Origin: Brachymonas sp049977365
GTDB taxonomy: Bacteria > Pseudomonadota > Gammaproteobacteria > Burkholderiales > Burkholderiaceae_C
Direction: 5' to 3'
Length of the DNA: 64,000 nt
NCBI RefSeq assembly: GCF_049977365.1
Contig: NZ_JBNGEN010000001.1
Coordinates: 1-64,000, forward strand
Shown: positions 26,022 through 35,087 of the stretch, piece by piece
How positions within the stretch are numbered: position 1 is the first letter of the stretch
Layout of the letters: every line of letters starts with the position of its first letter
Program-made: the position numbers and the translations under genes
Notes under the pieces: generated by a model
Databases searched by the model: none
What the model was told of the DNA's origin: nothing
Seen by the model: the letters and a program-made list of their open reading frames with translations, nothing else

Positions 26022-26909
26022 ATGGACAATTCTTCTCTTGAGCGACTGGTGCAGCGTGCCGAGGTCGTGCTGGAGCGGCTCGAACAGGTGTTGCCGCAGC
26101 CCATGCAGCAACCCGACTGGGGTGCTTCCGTGGCATTTCGCTATCGCAGGCGCCACGCAGGCTTTGCCGGACAGACCGGCGTGCTGGAGGCGGTGCGCCA
26201 TGTGGCGACCATCGCACTCGACGACCTGCAGGAAATCGATGGTCAGAAAGAACGTCTGGTGCGCAATACCGAGCAGTTCGTGCGCGGAAGGCCTGCCAAC
26301 AATGTGCTGCTCACGGGGGCGCGGGGCACGGGCAAGTCATCGCTGATTCGGGCATGTCTGAATGCCTATGCCGATCAGGGCCTGCGTCTCATCGAGGTGG
26401 ACAAGGGCGATCTGGTCGATCTGCCGGATATCGTGGATCTGGTGGCTGCACGGCAGGAGCGCTTCATCGTGTATTGCGATGACCTGAGTTTCGACGAAGG
26501 GGAGTCAGGGTACAAGGCGCTCAAGTCCATGCTGGACGGCTCCGTGGCAGCCAGCACTCCCAACGTGCTCATCTATGCCACGAGCAATCGCCGGCATCTG
26601 CTTCCCGAGTACATGAACGACAACCTCAGCTATACCCATACGCCCGACGGCGAGGTGCACCCGGGCGAGGTGATTGAGGAAAAGGTGTCGCTGTCCGAAC
26701 GCTTCGGGCTGTGGATCAGCTTCTATCCCTTCAGCCAGGAAGAGTATCTGGCCATTGTGCGGCAGTGGCTGCATGCTCTCGGTGTGCCGGATGCCGAGGC
26801 TGCAGCGGCAGAGCCCGAAGCTCTGGTCTGGGCGCTGGAACGCGGTTCGCGCAGTGGCCGGGTGGCCTATCAGTTCGCACGGGATGTGGCGGGAAGGATC
26901 ACACCATGA
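26022..26909 (+). CDS. DUF815 family P-loop ATPase
   Basis: 295 residues. An AAA-type P-loop LLTGARGTGKSSLIRA (Walker A) and acidic Walker B RFIVYCDDLSFDEGE lie in the DUF815 domain, with the characteristic ATSNRRHLLPEYM sensor region and EKVSLSERFGLWISFYPF. The biochemical role of the family is not known to me; members are single-chain ATPases usually next to mutT in Burkholderiales. The stop overlaps the mutT start by 4 bases, so translation is coupled. Confidence 0.92.
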   Translation: MDNSSLERLVQRAEVVLERLEQVLPQPMQQPDWGASVAFRYRRRHAGFAGQTGVLEAVRHVATIALDDLQEIDGQKERLVRNTEQFVRGRPANNVLLTGARGTGKSSLIRACLNAYADQGLRLIEVDKGDLVDLPDIVDLVAARQERFIVYCDDLSFDEGESGYKALKSMLDGSVAASTPNVLIYATSNRRHLLPEYMNDNLSYTHTPDGEVHPGEVIEEKVSLSERFGLWISFYPFSQEEYLAIVRQWLHALGVPDAEAAAAEPEALVWALERGSRSGRVAYQFARDVAGRITP

Positions 26910-27403
26910 ACGGCGCTGCTGCTTCTGCGGCTCCGGTCGATCTCGTGGCGGACGGAGAGCGTCCGCGCGTCGATGCCATCGACGGGCAGCCCCGCAGGCT
27001 GGTCGAGGTGGCGGTGGGCGTGCTGCTGCGTTCCGACGATGCCTTTCTGCTTACTTCCAGGCCCCAGGGCAAGGTGTATGCGGGGTACTGGGAATTTCCG
27101 GGCGGCAAGCTCGAAGCCGGGGAAACGGTGGAGCAGGCCCTGAGACGGGAGTTGCAGGAGGAAATCGGCATCACGATTGCACACGCACAGGCCTGGCGCA
27201 GCAGCGTGGTGGATTATCCGCATGCGCTTGTCCATCTGCATTTCTGCAAGGTGCGCGAGTGGAGCGGGGTGCTGACCATGCGGGAAGGGCAGCAGTGCAT
27301 CTGGCAGCAGCTGCCTGTCACAGTGGAGCCTGTGCTTCCTGGTGCGGTTCCCGTGCTGGAGTGGCTGGAGTGCGAGCGCAGTGGCCGCTCCGTGACGTCC
27401 TGA
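26906..27403 (+). CDS. mutT: MutT-like NUDIX 8-oxo-dGTP diphosphatase
   Basis: 165 residues. The NUDIX box is complete (pattern Gx5Ex7REUxEExGU): G in GKLEAGE, then RREL, QEEIGI. VAVGVLLRSDDAFLLTSRPQGKVYAGYWEFPGG is the MutT-type lead-in. MutT removes 8-oxo-dGTP from the nucleotide pool. The first ~30 residues are unconserved. ATG 26906 overlaps the DUF815 stop. Confidence 0.92.
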   Translation: MNGAAASAAPVDLVADGERPRVDAIDGQPRRLVEVAVGVLLRSDDAFLLTSRPQGKVYAGYWEFPGGKLEAGETVEQALRRELQEEIGITIAHAQAWRSSVVDYPHALVHLHFCKVREWSGVLTMREGQQCIWQQLPVTVEPVLPGAVPVLEWLECERSGRSVTS

Positions 27404-27489
27404 CGGAGTCCACGCACTCTTCTGCGCATTCTTGCCTGGGCAAATTCAGTCACAATAGCGCCTCAGGTTTGTGAGCGAGGCAAAGTGTC

Positions 27490-28656
27490 ATGTCCGATAT
27501 TGAAATGACGAGTTCCGCAGCCGGTGTGTCGGCAACGCGGGTATTTGATTTTCCGCTGCAGGATGCCCAGGGGGCTACCTGCACGGCACATGCGTGGGCC
27601 AAGGTGCCGCCGGCGCTCGATCCTGCGCAGCGTGAAGCCGCCATGCAGCGGGCCGCCGAGTGCCTGCGTGCCCAGGGAGCGGTGCTGGTGGCGCATTACT
27701 ATGTCGACGGCGACCTGCAGGATCTGGCCCTGGCCACTGGAGGGTGCGTGGCCGATTCGCTCGAGATGGCCCGCTTCGGGCGCGATCATGCTGCCCAGAA
27801 CCTGGTGGTGGCCGGTGTGCGCTTCATGGGAGAGACGGCCAAGATTCTCAGCCCCGAAAAGACCGTGCGCATGCCTGATCTGGATGCGACCTGCTCGCTG
27901 GATCTCGGTTGCCCGATCGACGAATTTGCAGCCTTCTGCGACGCGCATCCCGACCGCAAGGTGGTGGTGTATGCCAACACGAGTGCCGCCGTCAAGGCCC
28001 GTGCGGACTGGATGGTGACCAGTTCCTGTGCGCTCGCCATCGTGAACCATCTCAAGGCGCAGGGCGAGAAGATCCTGTGGGCGCCGGATCGGCACCTGGG
28101 GGAGTACATCCAGCGCCAGACAGGCGCTGACATGCTGATGTGGCAGGGGGCCTGCATCGTCCATGACGAGTTCAAGGGGCTGGAGCTGGAGCTGCTGAGA
28201 CAGCAGCATCCGGGAGCCAAGGTGCTGGTGCACCCCGAATCTCCCCTGAGTGTAGTGGCACAGGCCGACGTGGTGGGGTCTACCTCACAGCTGCTCAAGG
28301 CCGTGCTGGATGGCCGCGAAGGCGACGCCTTCATTGTGGCCACCGACAACGGCATCATGCACCGCATGCGCCAGCTGGCTCCGGGCAAGACGCTGATCGA
28401 GGCGCCCACGGCGGGCAACAGTGCCACCTGCAAGAGCTGCGCGCATTGTCCCTGGATGGCCATGAACAGCCTGCAGGGGGTGATCGACTGTCTGGAGCAG
28501 CGCACGGGAGAGATTCATGTCGATCCGATGGTGGGGCACCAGGCCAGTGGCTGCATCACCCGCATGCTGGATTTCGTCAAGGAGCATCCCGAAGCCCTGG
28601 TGGTGCAGGGTGGGGGGCGCCTGCCCGGCATGACGCCGGGCATCGGGGCGGCCTGA
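27490..28656 (+). CDS. nadA: quinolinate synthase A
   Basis: 388 residues. NadA condenses iminoaspartate with dihydroxyacetone phosphate to quinolinate, using a [4Fe-4S] cluster. VAHYYVDGDLQDLA, the ADSLEMARFG block, GVRFMGETAKILSPEKTV and HPESPLSVVAQADVVGSTSQL are typical. Candidate cluster cysteines are in CSLDLGCP, TSSCALA and CAHCPWMAMN. The first ~45 residues are extra. Followed by its own terminator and then nadC; no nadB is in between or adjacent. Confidence 0.96.
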   Translation: MSDIEMTSSAAGVSATRVFDFPLQDAQGATCTAHAWAKVPPALDPAQREAAMQRAAECLRAQGAVLVAHYYVDGDLQDLALATGGCVADSLEMARFGRDHAAQNLVVAGVRFMGETAKILSPEKTVRMPDLDATCSLDLGCPIDEFAAFCDAHPDRKVVVYANTSAAVKARADWMVTSSCALAIVNHLKAQGEKILWAPDRHLGEYIQRQTGADMLMWQGACIVHDEFKGLELELLRQQHPGAKVLVHPESPLSVVAQADVVGSTSQLLKAVLDGREGDAFIVATDNGIMHRMRQLAPGKTLIEAPTAGNSATCKSCAHCPWMAMNSLQGVIDCLEQRTGEIHVDPMVGHQASGCITRMLDFVKEHPEALVVQGGGRLPGMTPGIGAA

Positions 28657-28662
28657 TTCGCG

Positions 28663-28694
28663 AAGGCAGCAGGGTGCGTTCTGCTGCCTTTTTT
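28663..28694 (+). terminator. rho-independent terminator after nadA
   Basis: Stem AAGGCAGCAG (28663-28672) with CTGCTGCCTT (28681-28690), then a T run. It separates nadA from nadC. Confidence 0.88.
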
Positions 28695-28755
28695 GTTCAT
28701 TTCCGTCGCAGGAGACCCGAGTCGGCTTCCTGTGCGGTTGCCATTTCCTTTTTGC

Positions 28756-29613
28756 ATGTTTGATCACAACGAAACCCTGGAGCAGGCCCGGAGCCGCAAT
28801 GTCCATGATGCCCTGATGGAAGACATTGGCGCAGGTGACTGGACGGGGCAGCTCGTGCCCTTTCCTCATCAGGTCACGGCCCGTGTGCTGGTGCGAGAGG
28901 AAGCCGTGCTCTGCGGCCGTGACTGGTTCGAGGGCTGCATGCATGGCGTGGATGCCGGGTTGCAGATCGACTGGCACTATGCCGAAGGGGACCTGATGCG
29001 GGCTGACACGGAGGTGTGTCACATTCGGGGCGAGGCCCGCTCGATTCTGACGGCCGAGCGTTCGGCGCTCAATTTTCTGCAGCTCCTCAGCGGCACGGCG
29101 ACCGTGACGCGGCGGCATGTGCAGGCGATCGAGGGGGCATCTCCGCATGCCTGTGCCGTGCTCGATACGCGCAAGACCCTGCCTGGCCTGCGTCAGGCGC
29201 AGAAATATGCCGTGCGGACCGGAGGGGGGCGAAACCAGCGTCTGGCGCTGTGGCATGGCATCCTGATCAAGGAGAACCACATTGCAGCAGCCGGAGGCAT
29301 TCGGCAAGTCCTGGCCCATGCCCGTGCGCTTGATGCGGGCGTGCCCATCCAGATCGAGGTGGAGACGCTCGAACAGCTGCAGGAGGCCCTGGATGCAGGT
29401 GCACAGAGTGTGCTGCTGGACAACTTCACTCCTGACCGGATGCGCGAGGCAGTGCGCCTCACGGCGGGGCGCGCCCTCTTGGAGGCGTCCGGAGGAATCG
29501 GTTTCGAGGGGCTGCGTACCATTGCCGCGACCGGCGTGGATCGCATCTCGATCGGCAAGCTCACCAAGGATGTGGTGGCCACCGATTATTCGCTGCGGGT
29601 GGTTGCCGGCTGA
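28756..29613 (+). CDS. nadC: nicotinate-nucleotide pyrophosphorylase (quinolinate phosphoribosyltransferase)
   Basis: 285 residues. NadC converts quinolinate and PRPP to nicotinate mononucleotide and CO2. Signatures: DIGAGDWTGQLVP, ILTAERSALNFLQLLSGTAT, LDTRKTLPGLRQAQKYAVRTGGGRNQRLAL, IKENHIAAAGG, IEVETLEQLQEAL, LLDNFTPDRM and EASGGIGFEGLRTIAATGVDRISIG. It acts directly after NadA in the de novo NAD pathway. ATG 28756 chosen; upstream in-frame codons to 28693 cover the nadA terminator tail. Confidence 0.96.
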   Translation: MFDHNETLEQARSRNVHDALMEDIGAGDWTGQLVPFPHQVTARVLVREEAVLCGRDWFEGCMHGVDAGLQIDWHYAEGDLMRADTEVCHIRGEARSILTAERSALNFLQLLSGTATVTRRHVQAIEGASPHACAVLDTRKTLPGLRQAQKYAVRTGGGRNQRLALWHGILIKENHIAAAGGIRQVLAHARALDAGVPIQIEVETLEQLQEALDAGAQSVLLDNFTPDRMREAVRLTAGRALLEASGGIGFEGLRTIAATGVDRISIGKLTKDVVATDYSLRVVAG

Positions 29614-29679
29614 CAGGCTGAGGGAGGGGTATTCATCAGGTAGCCCTCCATGCCTCGGCAGCACCACCATTCGCAGATT

Positions 29680-29715
29680 CCATGAAAAAACCCGCCAAGG
29701 CGGGTTTTTTCATGG
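29680..29715. terminator. bidirectional terminator between nadC and the ferredoxin reductase
   Basis: A long palindrome (29681-29696 with 29699-29714) has a GC core CCCGCC/GGCGGG and flanking A6/T6 tracts. It serves both convergent genes. Confidence 0.9.
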
Positions 29716-29754
29716 GTGAACGGAGCGGGCTCCGTTCGGCCGGACTGAGACAAC

Positions 29755-30825
29755 TCAGTCGAAGTTGGGAGTCTCGACTCCCAGCACCTTGTGCAGCTTG
29801 GGGCTGGTGGTGGTGTACTGGAGGAAGACCTTCTTCTCGGGGAAGATGTAGTCCATGGCGGCAAAGGCCGCGAGGGCACACTCGTGGAAGCCGGAGAGGA
29901 TGAGTTTCTTCTTGCCGGGGTAGGTGTTGATGTCGCCCACGGCAAAGATGCCGGGTTCGTTGGTGGCGAATTTCTCGGTGTCGACCACGAGCTGCTTGCG
30001 TTCGATTTCGAGTCCCCATTCGGCGATGGGGCCGAGCTTGGGCGAGAGGCCGAAGAACACGAGCAGCACATCGACGGGCACGGTGCGGGTGACGCCGTCG
30101 CCGCCAGTGACCTTGACGTTGACGAGCTTGCCGTCACGTTCCTCGAAGCCGGTGATCTGGCCGACCATGAACTGCATTTCCATGAGGCCGCACAGTTCGT
30201 GCATGCGGGCCACGCTGGCCGGAGCGGCACGGAAGCCGTCGCGGCGGTGCAGCAGGATGACGCTTTCGGCCTTGTGCTCGCCTTCGACGAAGTTGAGGGT
30301 CCAGTCCAGGGCGGAGTCGCCGCCACCGACGATCAGGAGGTTCTTGCCCGCGAAGTCGGCGGGGTTGCGGACGCGGTAGAAGAGCTGGGAGCCATCGAAC
30401 TTGTCGATGCCTTCGACCTTGAGGGTGCGCGGCTGGAAGGCGCCCACGCCGGCAGCGATGAAGATGGTCTTGGTGAGGAAGCTGGTGCCCTTGCTGGTCT
30501 CGACGTAGAAGCGGCCGTCGGGCTGGCGCTCGACCACGCTGACTTCCTGCCCGAAGTGGAAGGTGGGGCCGAAGGGTTCAATCTGCTTGAGCAGGGCGTC
30601 GGTGAGCTCGCGGCCGGTGCACACGGGCACGGCCGGAATGTCGTAGATGGGCTTGTCGGGGTAGAGCTCGACAGGCTGGCCGCCGGGATAGGCGAGGGAG
30701 TCGATCACATGGGCCTTGACTTCGAGCAGACCGAGTTCGAAGACCTGGAACAGCCCGACGGGGCCGGCGCCCACGATGACCGCGTCGGCATCGATGGCAT
30801 TGGCGAGATTGCGCTCAGTGTTCAT
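29755..30825 (-). CDS. thioredoxin-reductase-like ferredoxin--NADP reductase
   Basis: 356 residues, FAD/NAD(P) two-dinucleotide-fold enzyme. The FAD motif VIVGAGPVGLF (residues 16-26), GGQPVELYPDKPIYDIPA, the NADPH motif LLIVGGGDSALDW, and the FAD-closing FAVGDINTYPGKKKLILSGFHECALAA identify the TrxR-type FNR family. There is no CxxC active site, so it is not a thioredoxin reductase. It passes electrons between NADPH and ferredoxin; the downstream-strand neighbour fdxA (about 140 bases upstream) is the likely partner. Confidence 0.92.
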   Translation of the reverse strand: MNTERNLANAIDADAVIVGAGPVGLFQVFELGLLEVKAHVIDSLAYPGGQPVELYPDKPIYDIPAVPVCTGRELTDALLKQIEPFGPTFHFGQEVSVVERQPDGRFYVETSKGTSFLTKTIFIAAGVGAFQPRTLKVEGIDKFDGSQLFYRVRNPADFAGKNLLIVGGGDSALDWTLNFVEGEHKAESVILLHRRDGFRAAPASVARMHELCGLMEMQFMVGQITGFEERDGKLVNVKVTGGDGVTRTVPVDVLLVFFGLSPKLGPIAEWGLEIERKQLVVDTEKFATNEPGIFAVGDINTYPGKKKLILSGFHECALAAFAAMDYIFPEKKVFLQYTTTSPKLHKVLGVETPNFD

Positions 30826-30963
30826 GGGAGAGAGAGGGAAAAAAGGCAGCAGGCGCTGCCGTGCGGGCGAAGGAGCATCCGTGGGGCCGGAGGGCAGGGA
30901 TGTGCCGCGGGAGCACGCCCAGGCAGGACTGCGTCACGGCCGGGGCGCGGAGAGATCGCAGGA

Positions 30964-31293
30964 TCAGCGAACCAGTTCCTTGAGCTTGCCGGTCTTGTCC
31001 TTCCATTCCTCGGCATCGGGAAGGGGGTCGTGGCGCTTGGTGATGCTCTTCCAGGTGGGGAGCTTGGCCAGGTCGGCATTGAGCTTGATCATGTGCTGCT
31101 GGTCGGCTGGCACGTCTTCCTCGGCATAGATGGCGCCGACAGGGCACTCGGGAATGCAGACTGCGCAGTCGATGCATTCGTCGGGATCGATGGTCAGGAA
31201 GTTGGGGCCTTCACGGAAGCAGTCGACCGGGCAGACATCCACACAGTCGGTGTATTTGCAGCGGATACAGACTTCGGTTACTACGTGCGTCAT
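30964..31293 (-). CDS. fdxA: 7Fe-8S ferredoxin FdxA
   Basis: 109 residues. The N-terminus has the FdxA pattern CIRCKYTDCVDVCPVDCF (3Fe-4S and 4Fe-4S site) and then CIDCAVCIPECPVGAI (4Fe-4S). The C-terminal ~45 residues form the typical extension with WKSITKRHDPLPDAEEWK. It is a low-potential soluble electron carrier. A likely -10 (TAAAAT on the minus strand, 31340 to 31335) lies in the AT-rich leader. Confidence 0.96.
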   Translation of the reverse strand: MTHVVTEVCIRCKYTDCVDVCPVDCFREGPNFLTIDPDECIDCAVCIPECPVGAIYAEEDVPADQQHMIKLNADLAKLPTWKSITKRHDPLPDAEEWKDKTGKLKELVR

Positions 31294-31470
31294 AGGGGGG
31301 CTCTGAGTGGTTCGGTAGGGAATAAAACCCTGTTATTTTAGCCTTCGCACAGGGGGCGAAGACACTTCATGTATTTGTAGATCCATTCGGGCCGGAGAGG
31401 TTTGCCGCAAATCAAGTGCATGGCATCTTGTCTGTGGTATTCCTCTCCGGCGAATGGGGCTGGTGGCCGA

Positions 31471-32841
31471 TCAGGGGGCGATGTGGTCGACCAGGGCAGC
31501 CGCTGCGGTGGCGTTGCTGGCCATGTCCACCAGGATCAGCGAGCCGAGCCGGCGATTCTCGCGGTAGGGCAGCAGGGGCAGGGGGGCCTGCAGCTGGATG
31601 CGGACGCGGCCGATGGCATTGGCGTCGAGTTCACCTGCGGGCTGGCGTTCCAGGGTGTGGATGTCGAGCTGGTGGGTGATTTCGGTGACACGGGCCTTGA
31701 CCCAGCTGTGTCCGGCGAGCGCCCAGTAGGTGCGGCCGGGCAGCAGGGGGGTGGTGTCGAGCCAGGCGAGCGTGGCCTCGAAGGTGGTGGTGGGGGTGAG
31801 GGCACCGGGCTGGAGGAGCCAGTCGCCCCGTGAGATGTCGAGTTCGCGGTCGAGCACGATGCCGGCGCTCGCTGGAGAGGCGAGGCCGGTGGTGTCGCGA
31901 CGGACGTGGTCGAGCACGCGCAGGACGGTGGCTTCCTGTCCGCTGGGGTGCAGGGTGACGCGATCCTGGGGGGCGAGTCGTCCGCTGGCGATGCGACCCC
32001 ACAGGATGCGGCGGGCCTGGGAAATGTCGGCACTGCTGGCGTGCTTCTCGATCCACTGCACCGGGAATGCGAAGGGGCCTTCGGTGTCGGCGGGGGTGAC
32101 GGGAAGGGTTTCCAGCAGGGGCAGCAGGCCGGGGCCTTGGTAGCCGCACCAGCCGTCGGTGCGCGCATCCACCACGTTCCAGCCCATGAGGGCGGAGACG
32201 GGGACGATGGCACGGGGCGTGATGCCTGCCTGCGCGCAGAAGGCCTGCAGGGCGGCCGAGATGTCGGCAAAGGCGGCTGCGTCGTGCGCGACGGCGTCGA
32301 GCTTGTTGACGGCAAAGACGATGTGCGGCACTCGCAGCAGGTGGGCCAGTAGGGTGTGGCGCCGGGTCTGGGGCAGCAGGGCATGGCTGGCTGCGCCTGC
32401 GGCGTCGGGCTGGCCGGCCCAGGGCAGCTTGGTGGCGTCGACGAGGACGACGGCGCAGTCGGCCTGCGAGGCGGCAGTGACCATGTTGCGGGTGTACTGC
32501 TCGTGTCCAGGAGCGTCGCCGATGATGAACTTGCGAGCCGCACTGGTGAAGTAGCGCCAGGCCACGTCGATGGTGATGCCCTGCTCGCGTTCGGCCTGCA
32601 GGCCGTCGGTGAGGCGGGAGAGCTCGGCGGCGTTGATCTGGCCGCTGCCCTGGTGGGTGACGTTGCGCAGCTGGTCCTGCAGCACAGCCCGGCTGTCGAG
32701 CAGCAGGCGGCCGATCAGGGTGCTCTTGCCGTCATCGACGCTGCCGCAGGTGATGAAGCGCAGGGCGGCCGCGGTATCGGGGGCGGTCTGGGCGGTGGAG
32801 GTGCTGGCCGCGGCGAGGGGGGACTGGAGGGAGGTGCTCAT
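31471..32841 (-). CDS. cysN: sulfate adenylyltransferase subunit 1 (GTPase)
   Basis: 456 residues. CysN is the GTPase that drives APS synthesis by CysD. G-motifs: GSVDDGKSTLIGR (G1), GITIDVAWRYF (G2 region), DAPGHEQY (G3), NKLDAV (G4). Its AEREQGITIDVAWRYF stretch is specific to CysN. There is no fused CysC kinase domain, in line with an APS-reducing pathway. It is the last gene of the cys cluster; its ATG shares one base with the cysD stop. Confidence 0.96.
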   Translation of the reverse strand: MSTSLQSPLAAASTSTAQTAPDTAAALRFITCGSVDDGKSTLIGRLLLDSRAVLQDQLRNVTHQGSGQINAAELSRLTDGLQAEREQGITIDVAWRYFTSAARKFIIGDAPGHEQYTRNMVTAASQADCAVVLVDATKLPWAGQPDAAGAASHALLPQTRRHTLLAHLLRVPHIVFAVNKLDAVAHDAAAFADISAALQAFCAQAGITPRAIVPVSALMGWNVVDARTDGWCGYQGPGLLPLLETLPVTPADTEGPFAFPVQWIEKHASSADISQARRILWGRIASGRLAPQDRVTLHPSGQEATVLRVLDHVRRDTTGLASPASAGIVLDRELDISRGDWLLQPGALTPTTTFEATLAWLDTTPLLPGRTYWALAGHSWVKARVTEITHQLDIHTLERQPAGELDANAIGRVRIQLQAPLPLLPYRENRRLGSLILVDMASNATAAAALVDHIAP

Positions 32842-33806
32842 CAGAAATATCCTTCAAGTTTGCGCTTTTCCATGCTGGCTTCGCTGGTCTGGTCGTCCAT
32901 GCGGGTGGCACCGCGTTCGCTGACGTCGACTGACAGGGTTTCGCGCACGATGTCGGCGGCGGAGGCGGCGTCGCTGGCGACCGGGCAGGTGCAGGTGATG
33001 TCGCCCACGGTGCGGAAGCGCACGGTGCGGGTTTCGACCTGTTCGCCTTCGCGGGGCGGGGTGAGAGCGGTGACGGGCACCAGCAGGCCCCGGCGCTCGA
33101 CGACCTGGCGCTCGTGGGCGTAGTACAGCTCGGGCAGGGCGATGTGCTCGCGGTCGATGTACTGCCAGACGTCCAGTTCGGTCCAGTTGCTGATGGGGAA
33201 CACCCGGAAGTGCTCGCCGGGGTGCAGCCGGGTGTTGAACAGCGTCCAGAGTTCGGGGCGCTGCTGCTTGGGCTGCCACTGGCCGAAGCTGTCACGATGG
33301 CTGAAGATGCGCTCCTTGGCGCGGGCTTTTTCCTCGTCGCGGCGGGCTCCGCCGATGAGGGCATCGAAGCGGAATTCCTCGATGGCTTCGAGCAGGGTGA
33401 CGGACTGGTGGGCGTTGCGGCTTTCATCGGGGCGCGCGAGGCGGACCGTGCCGCGTTTCATCGAGTCCTCGACGCTGCGCACGATGAGGGTGGCCTGGAG
33501 TTCCTGGGCGCGCCGGTCGCGGAAGGCCGTGACTTCGGGGAAGTTGTGCCCGGTGTCGATCATGAGGAGCGGGTACGGGATCTGGCCGATGCCGAAAGCC
33601 TTTTCGGCGCATTTGAGCAGGACCAGCGAGTCCTTGCCGCCCGAGAACAGGAGGGCGGGGCGGTCGAAGGCGGCTGCGACTTCGCGCAGGATGAAGATGG
33701 TTTCCTCTTCGAGGGCATCGAGGTGGGCATTGCGCAGCGACAGGGGAGCTGCCTGGGGGGCGGGGGCTGCAGCGGCTGGCCGGGAGGGGGTGGACAGGGC
33801 GTTCAT
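32841..33806 (-). CDS. cysD: sulfate adenylyltransferase subunit 2
   Basis: 321 residues, PP-loop ATP-pyrophosphatase family: SGGKDSLVLL motif, with MIDTGHNFPEVTAFRD and IGGARRDEEKARAKERIFSHRD. It adenylates sulfate to APS together with CysN. FNTRLHPGEHFRVFPISNWTELDVWQYI and the C-terminal MEKRKLEGYF are family hallmarks. The first ~22 residues are Ala/Pro-rich and not conserved. It lies 30 bases after cysH. Confidence 0.97.
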   Translation of the reverse strand: MNALSTPSRPAAAAPAPQAAPLSLRNAHLDALEEETIFILREVAAAFDRPALLFSGGKDSLVLLKCAEKAFGIGQIPYPLLMIDTGHNFPEVTAFRDRRAQELQATLIVRSVEDSMKRGTVRLARPDESRNAHQSVTLLEAIEEFRFDALIGGARRDEEKARAKERIFSHRDSFGQWQPKQQRPELWTLFNTRLHPGEHFRVFPISNWTELDVWQYIDREHIALPELYYAHERQVVERRGLLVPVTALTPPREGEQVETRTVRFRTVGDITCTCPVASDAASAADIVRETLSVDVSERGATRMDDQTSEASMEKRKLEGYF

Positions 33807-33836
33807 GGCAAATCGGGAAGTCTGTGGATGCGGAAA

Positions 33837-34646
33837 TCAGGCGTGGGAAGCACCGGGCAGCGGGCTGGCAGGGGCGTGGCCTGCTGCCGGAGCGGTGTCG
33901 GCATGGACGTGGAGGCCGCATTCGCGGGCCTGATCGTCCTCCCACCACCAGCGGCCGGCGCGGAAGTCTTCGCCCAGGGTGATGGCGCGGGTGCAGGGGG
34001 CGCAGCCGATGCTGGGGAAGAACTGGTCGTGCAGGGGGTTGTAGGGCACGTGATGGGTGGCGATGTAGTGCCACACGTCGCCCCAGGTCCAGTTGGCCAG
34101 GGGGCTGAGTTTGACGGGCTTGCCGGCGGGCACCTCGCTGTCGTCGCGCAGGTGGACGTCGGAGCGGGCGTCGGACTGCTCGCGGCGCAGGCCGGTGATC
34201 CAGGCAGCCTTGTCCTGCAGGGCGCGTGCGAGCGGTTCGAGCTTGCGGATGCGGCAGCATTCCTTGCGCAGGGCGATGCTGCGGTACATGGCGTCCTGGC
34301 CTTCGCGGGCGACGAAATCGGCCACATGGGCAGCATCGGGTTCGTAGACGGAGACTGACAGGCCGGGGTCGGCCTGCAGCTCGGCGAGCAGCTGCAGCGT
34401 CTCGGGATGGAGGGCTCCGGTCTGCAGCACGAACAGCGGGATGCCCAGGCCGGCCGATTGGGCCAGGTGGGTGATGACCATGTCCTCGGCACCGAGGCTG
34501 GAAGCCTGGGTGATGTGGGCTGCACCGAATTCGGCCACGGCGGCGCGCAGGAGTTCCGTGGCCTCATCCACCAGGGCGGCGTGGTGGGCGCTCGGCTTGT
34601 CATGCAGCACGGTGGCGGGCAGGGGGGTGATGGCGATGGGCGTCAT
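33837..34646 (-). CDS. cysH: adenylylsulfate (APS) reductase
   Basis: 269 residues. It reduces APS to sulfite with thioredoxin. The two cysteine pairs that bind a [4Fe-4S] cluster in APS-type enzymes are present (KECCRIRK and GCAPCTRAI), so it is the APS- rather than PAPS-reducing class. This agrees with the absence of CysC here. The catalytic Cys sits in ECGLHV near the C-terminus. The substrate-binding block ITGLRREQSDARS is clear. It lies 22 bases from the DUF934 gene. Confidence 0.95.
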   Translation of the reverse strand: MTPIAITPLPATVLHDKPSAHHAALVDEATELLRAAVAEFGAAHITQASSLGAEDMVITHLAQSAGLGIPLFVLQTGALHPETLQLLAELQADPGLSVSVYEPDAAHVADFVAREGQDAMYRSIALRKECCRIRKLEPLARALQDKAAWITGLRREQSDARSDVHLRDDSEVPAGKPVKLSPLANWTWGDVWHYIATHHVPYNPLHDQFFPSIGCAPCTRAITLGEDFRAGRWWWEDDQARECGLHVHADTAPAAGHAPASPLPGASHA

Positions 34647-34668
34647 GGGCTATCTCCTGGATCGGGGG

Positions 34669-35043
34669 TCAGGCGGCGCGGGGAATGGGGCCGTCCTGGT
34701 AGAACCCTTCGGGGAACAGGGCGAGCAGGCGCTGGGCGTGGTCGAGGCTTTCGCCGGGGGCCAGCACGGCCTGGTCGAAGCCACAGCGCTGCATGAGCTG
34801 GAGCTGGTCGATGCGCACATCTCCCACGGCGCGCAGCACGCCGGTGTAGTGCGCGCGGCGACGCAGCAGCTGGGCCTGGGTGTAGGCACGGCCATCGGTG
34901 AAGGCGGGAAACTGCAGGGCGATGACGGAGATGCCGGTGAGGTCCACGCTGGAGAGATCGGCATCGTTGGGCAGCGTCAGCAGGCCCTGGGGCTCGGGCT
35001 GGTCATGGTCGGCAGGGATGAGGGTAAGGGGCGACTGGCTCAT
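34669..35043 (-). CDS. DUF934 protein of the sulfate-reduction cluster
   Basis: 124 residues. The core (LQFPAFTDGRAYTQAQLLRRR, GDVRIDQLQLMQRCGFDQAVL) matches DUF934 (often called an oxidoreductase). The gene is nearly always found between cysI and cysH in beta- and alpha-proteobacteria; its exact role is unknown and may be in sulfite reductase assembly or function. The start could be ATG 35043 or ATG 35052; neither has a strong ribosome-binding site. Confidence 0.88.
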   Translation of the reverse strand: MSQSPLTLIPADHDQPEPQGLLTLPNDADLSSVDLTGISVIALQFPAFTDGRAYTQAQLLRRRAHYTGVLRAVGDVRIDQLQLMQRCGFDQAVLAPGESLDHAQRLLALFPEGFYQDGPIPRAA

Positions 35044-35087
35044 GGCAAACATTCCGGAAAATGGCGGGCGGGGCGGAGCGATGGGGC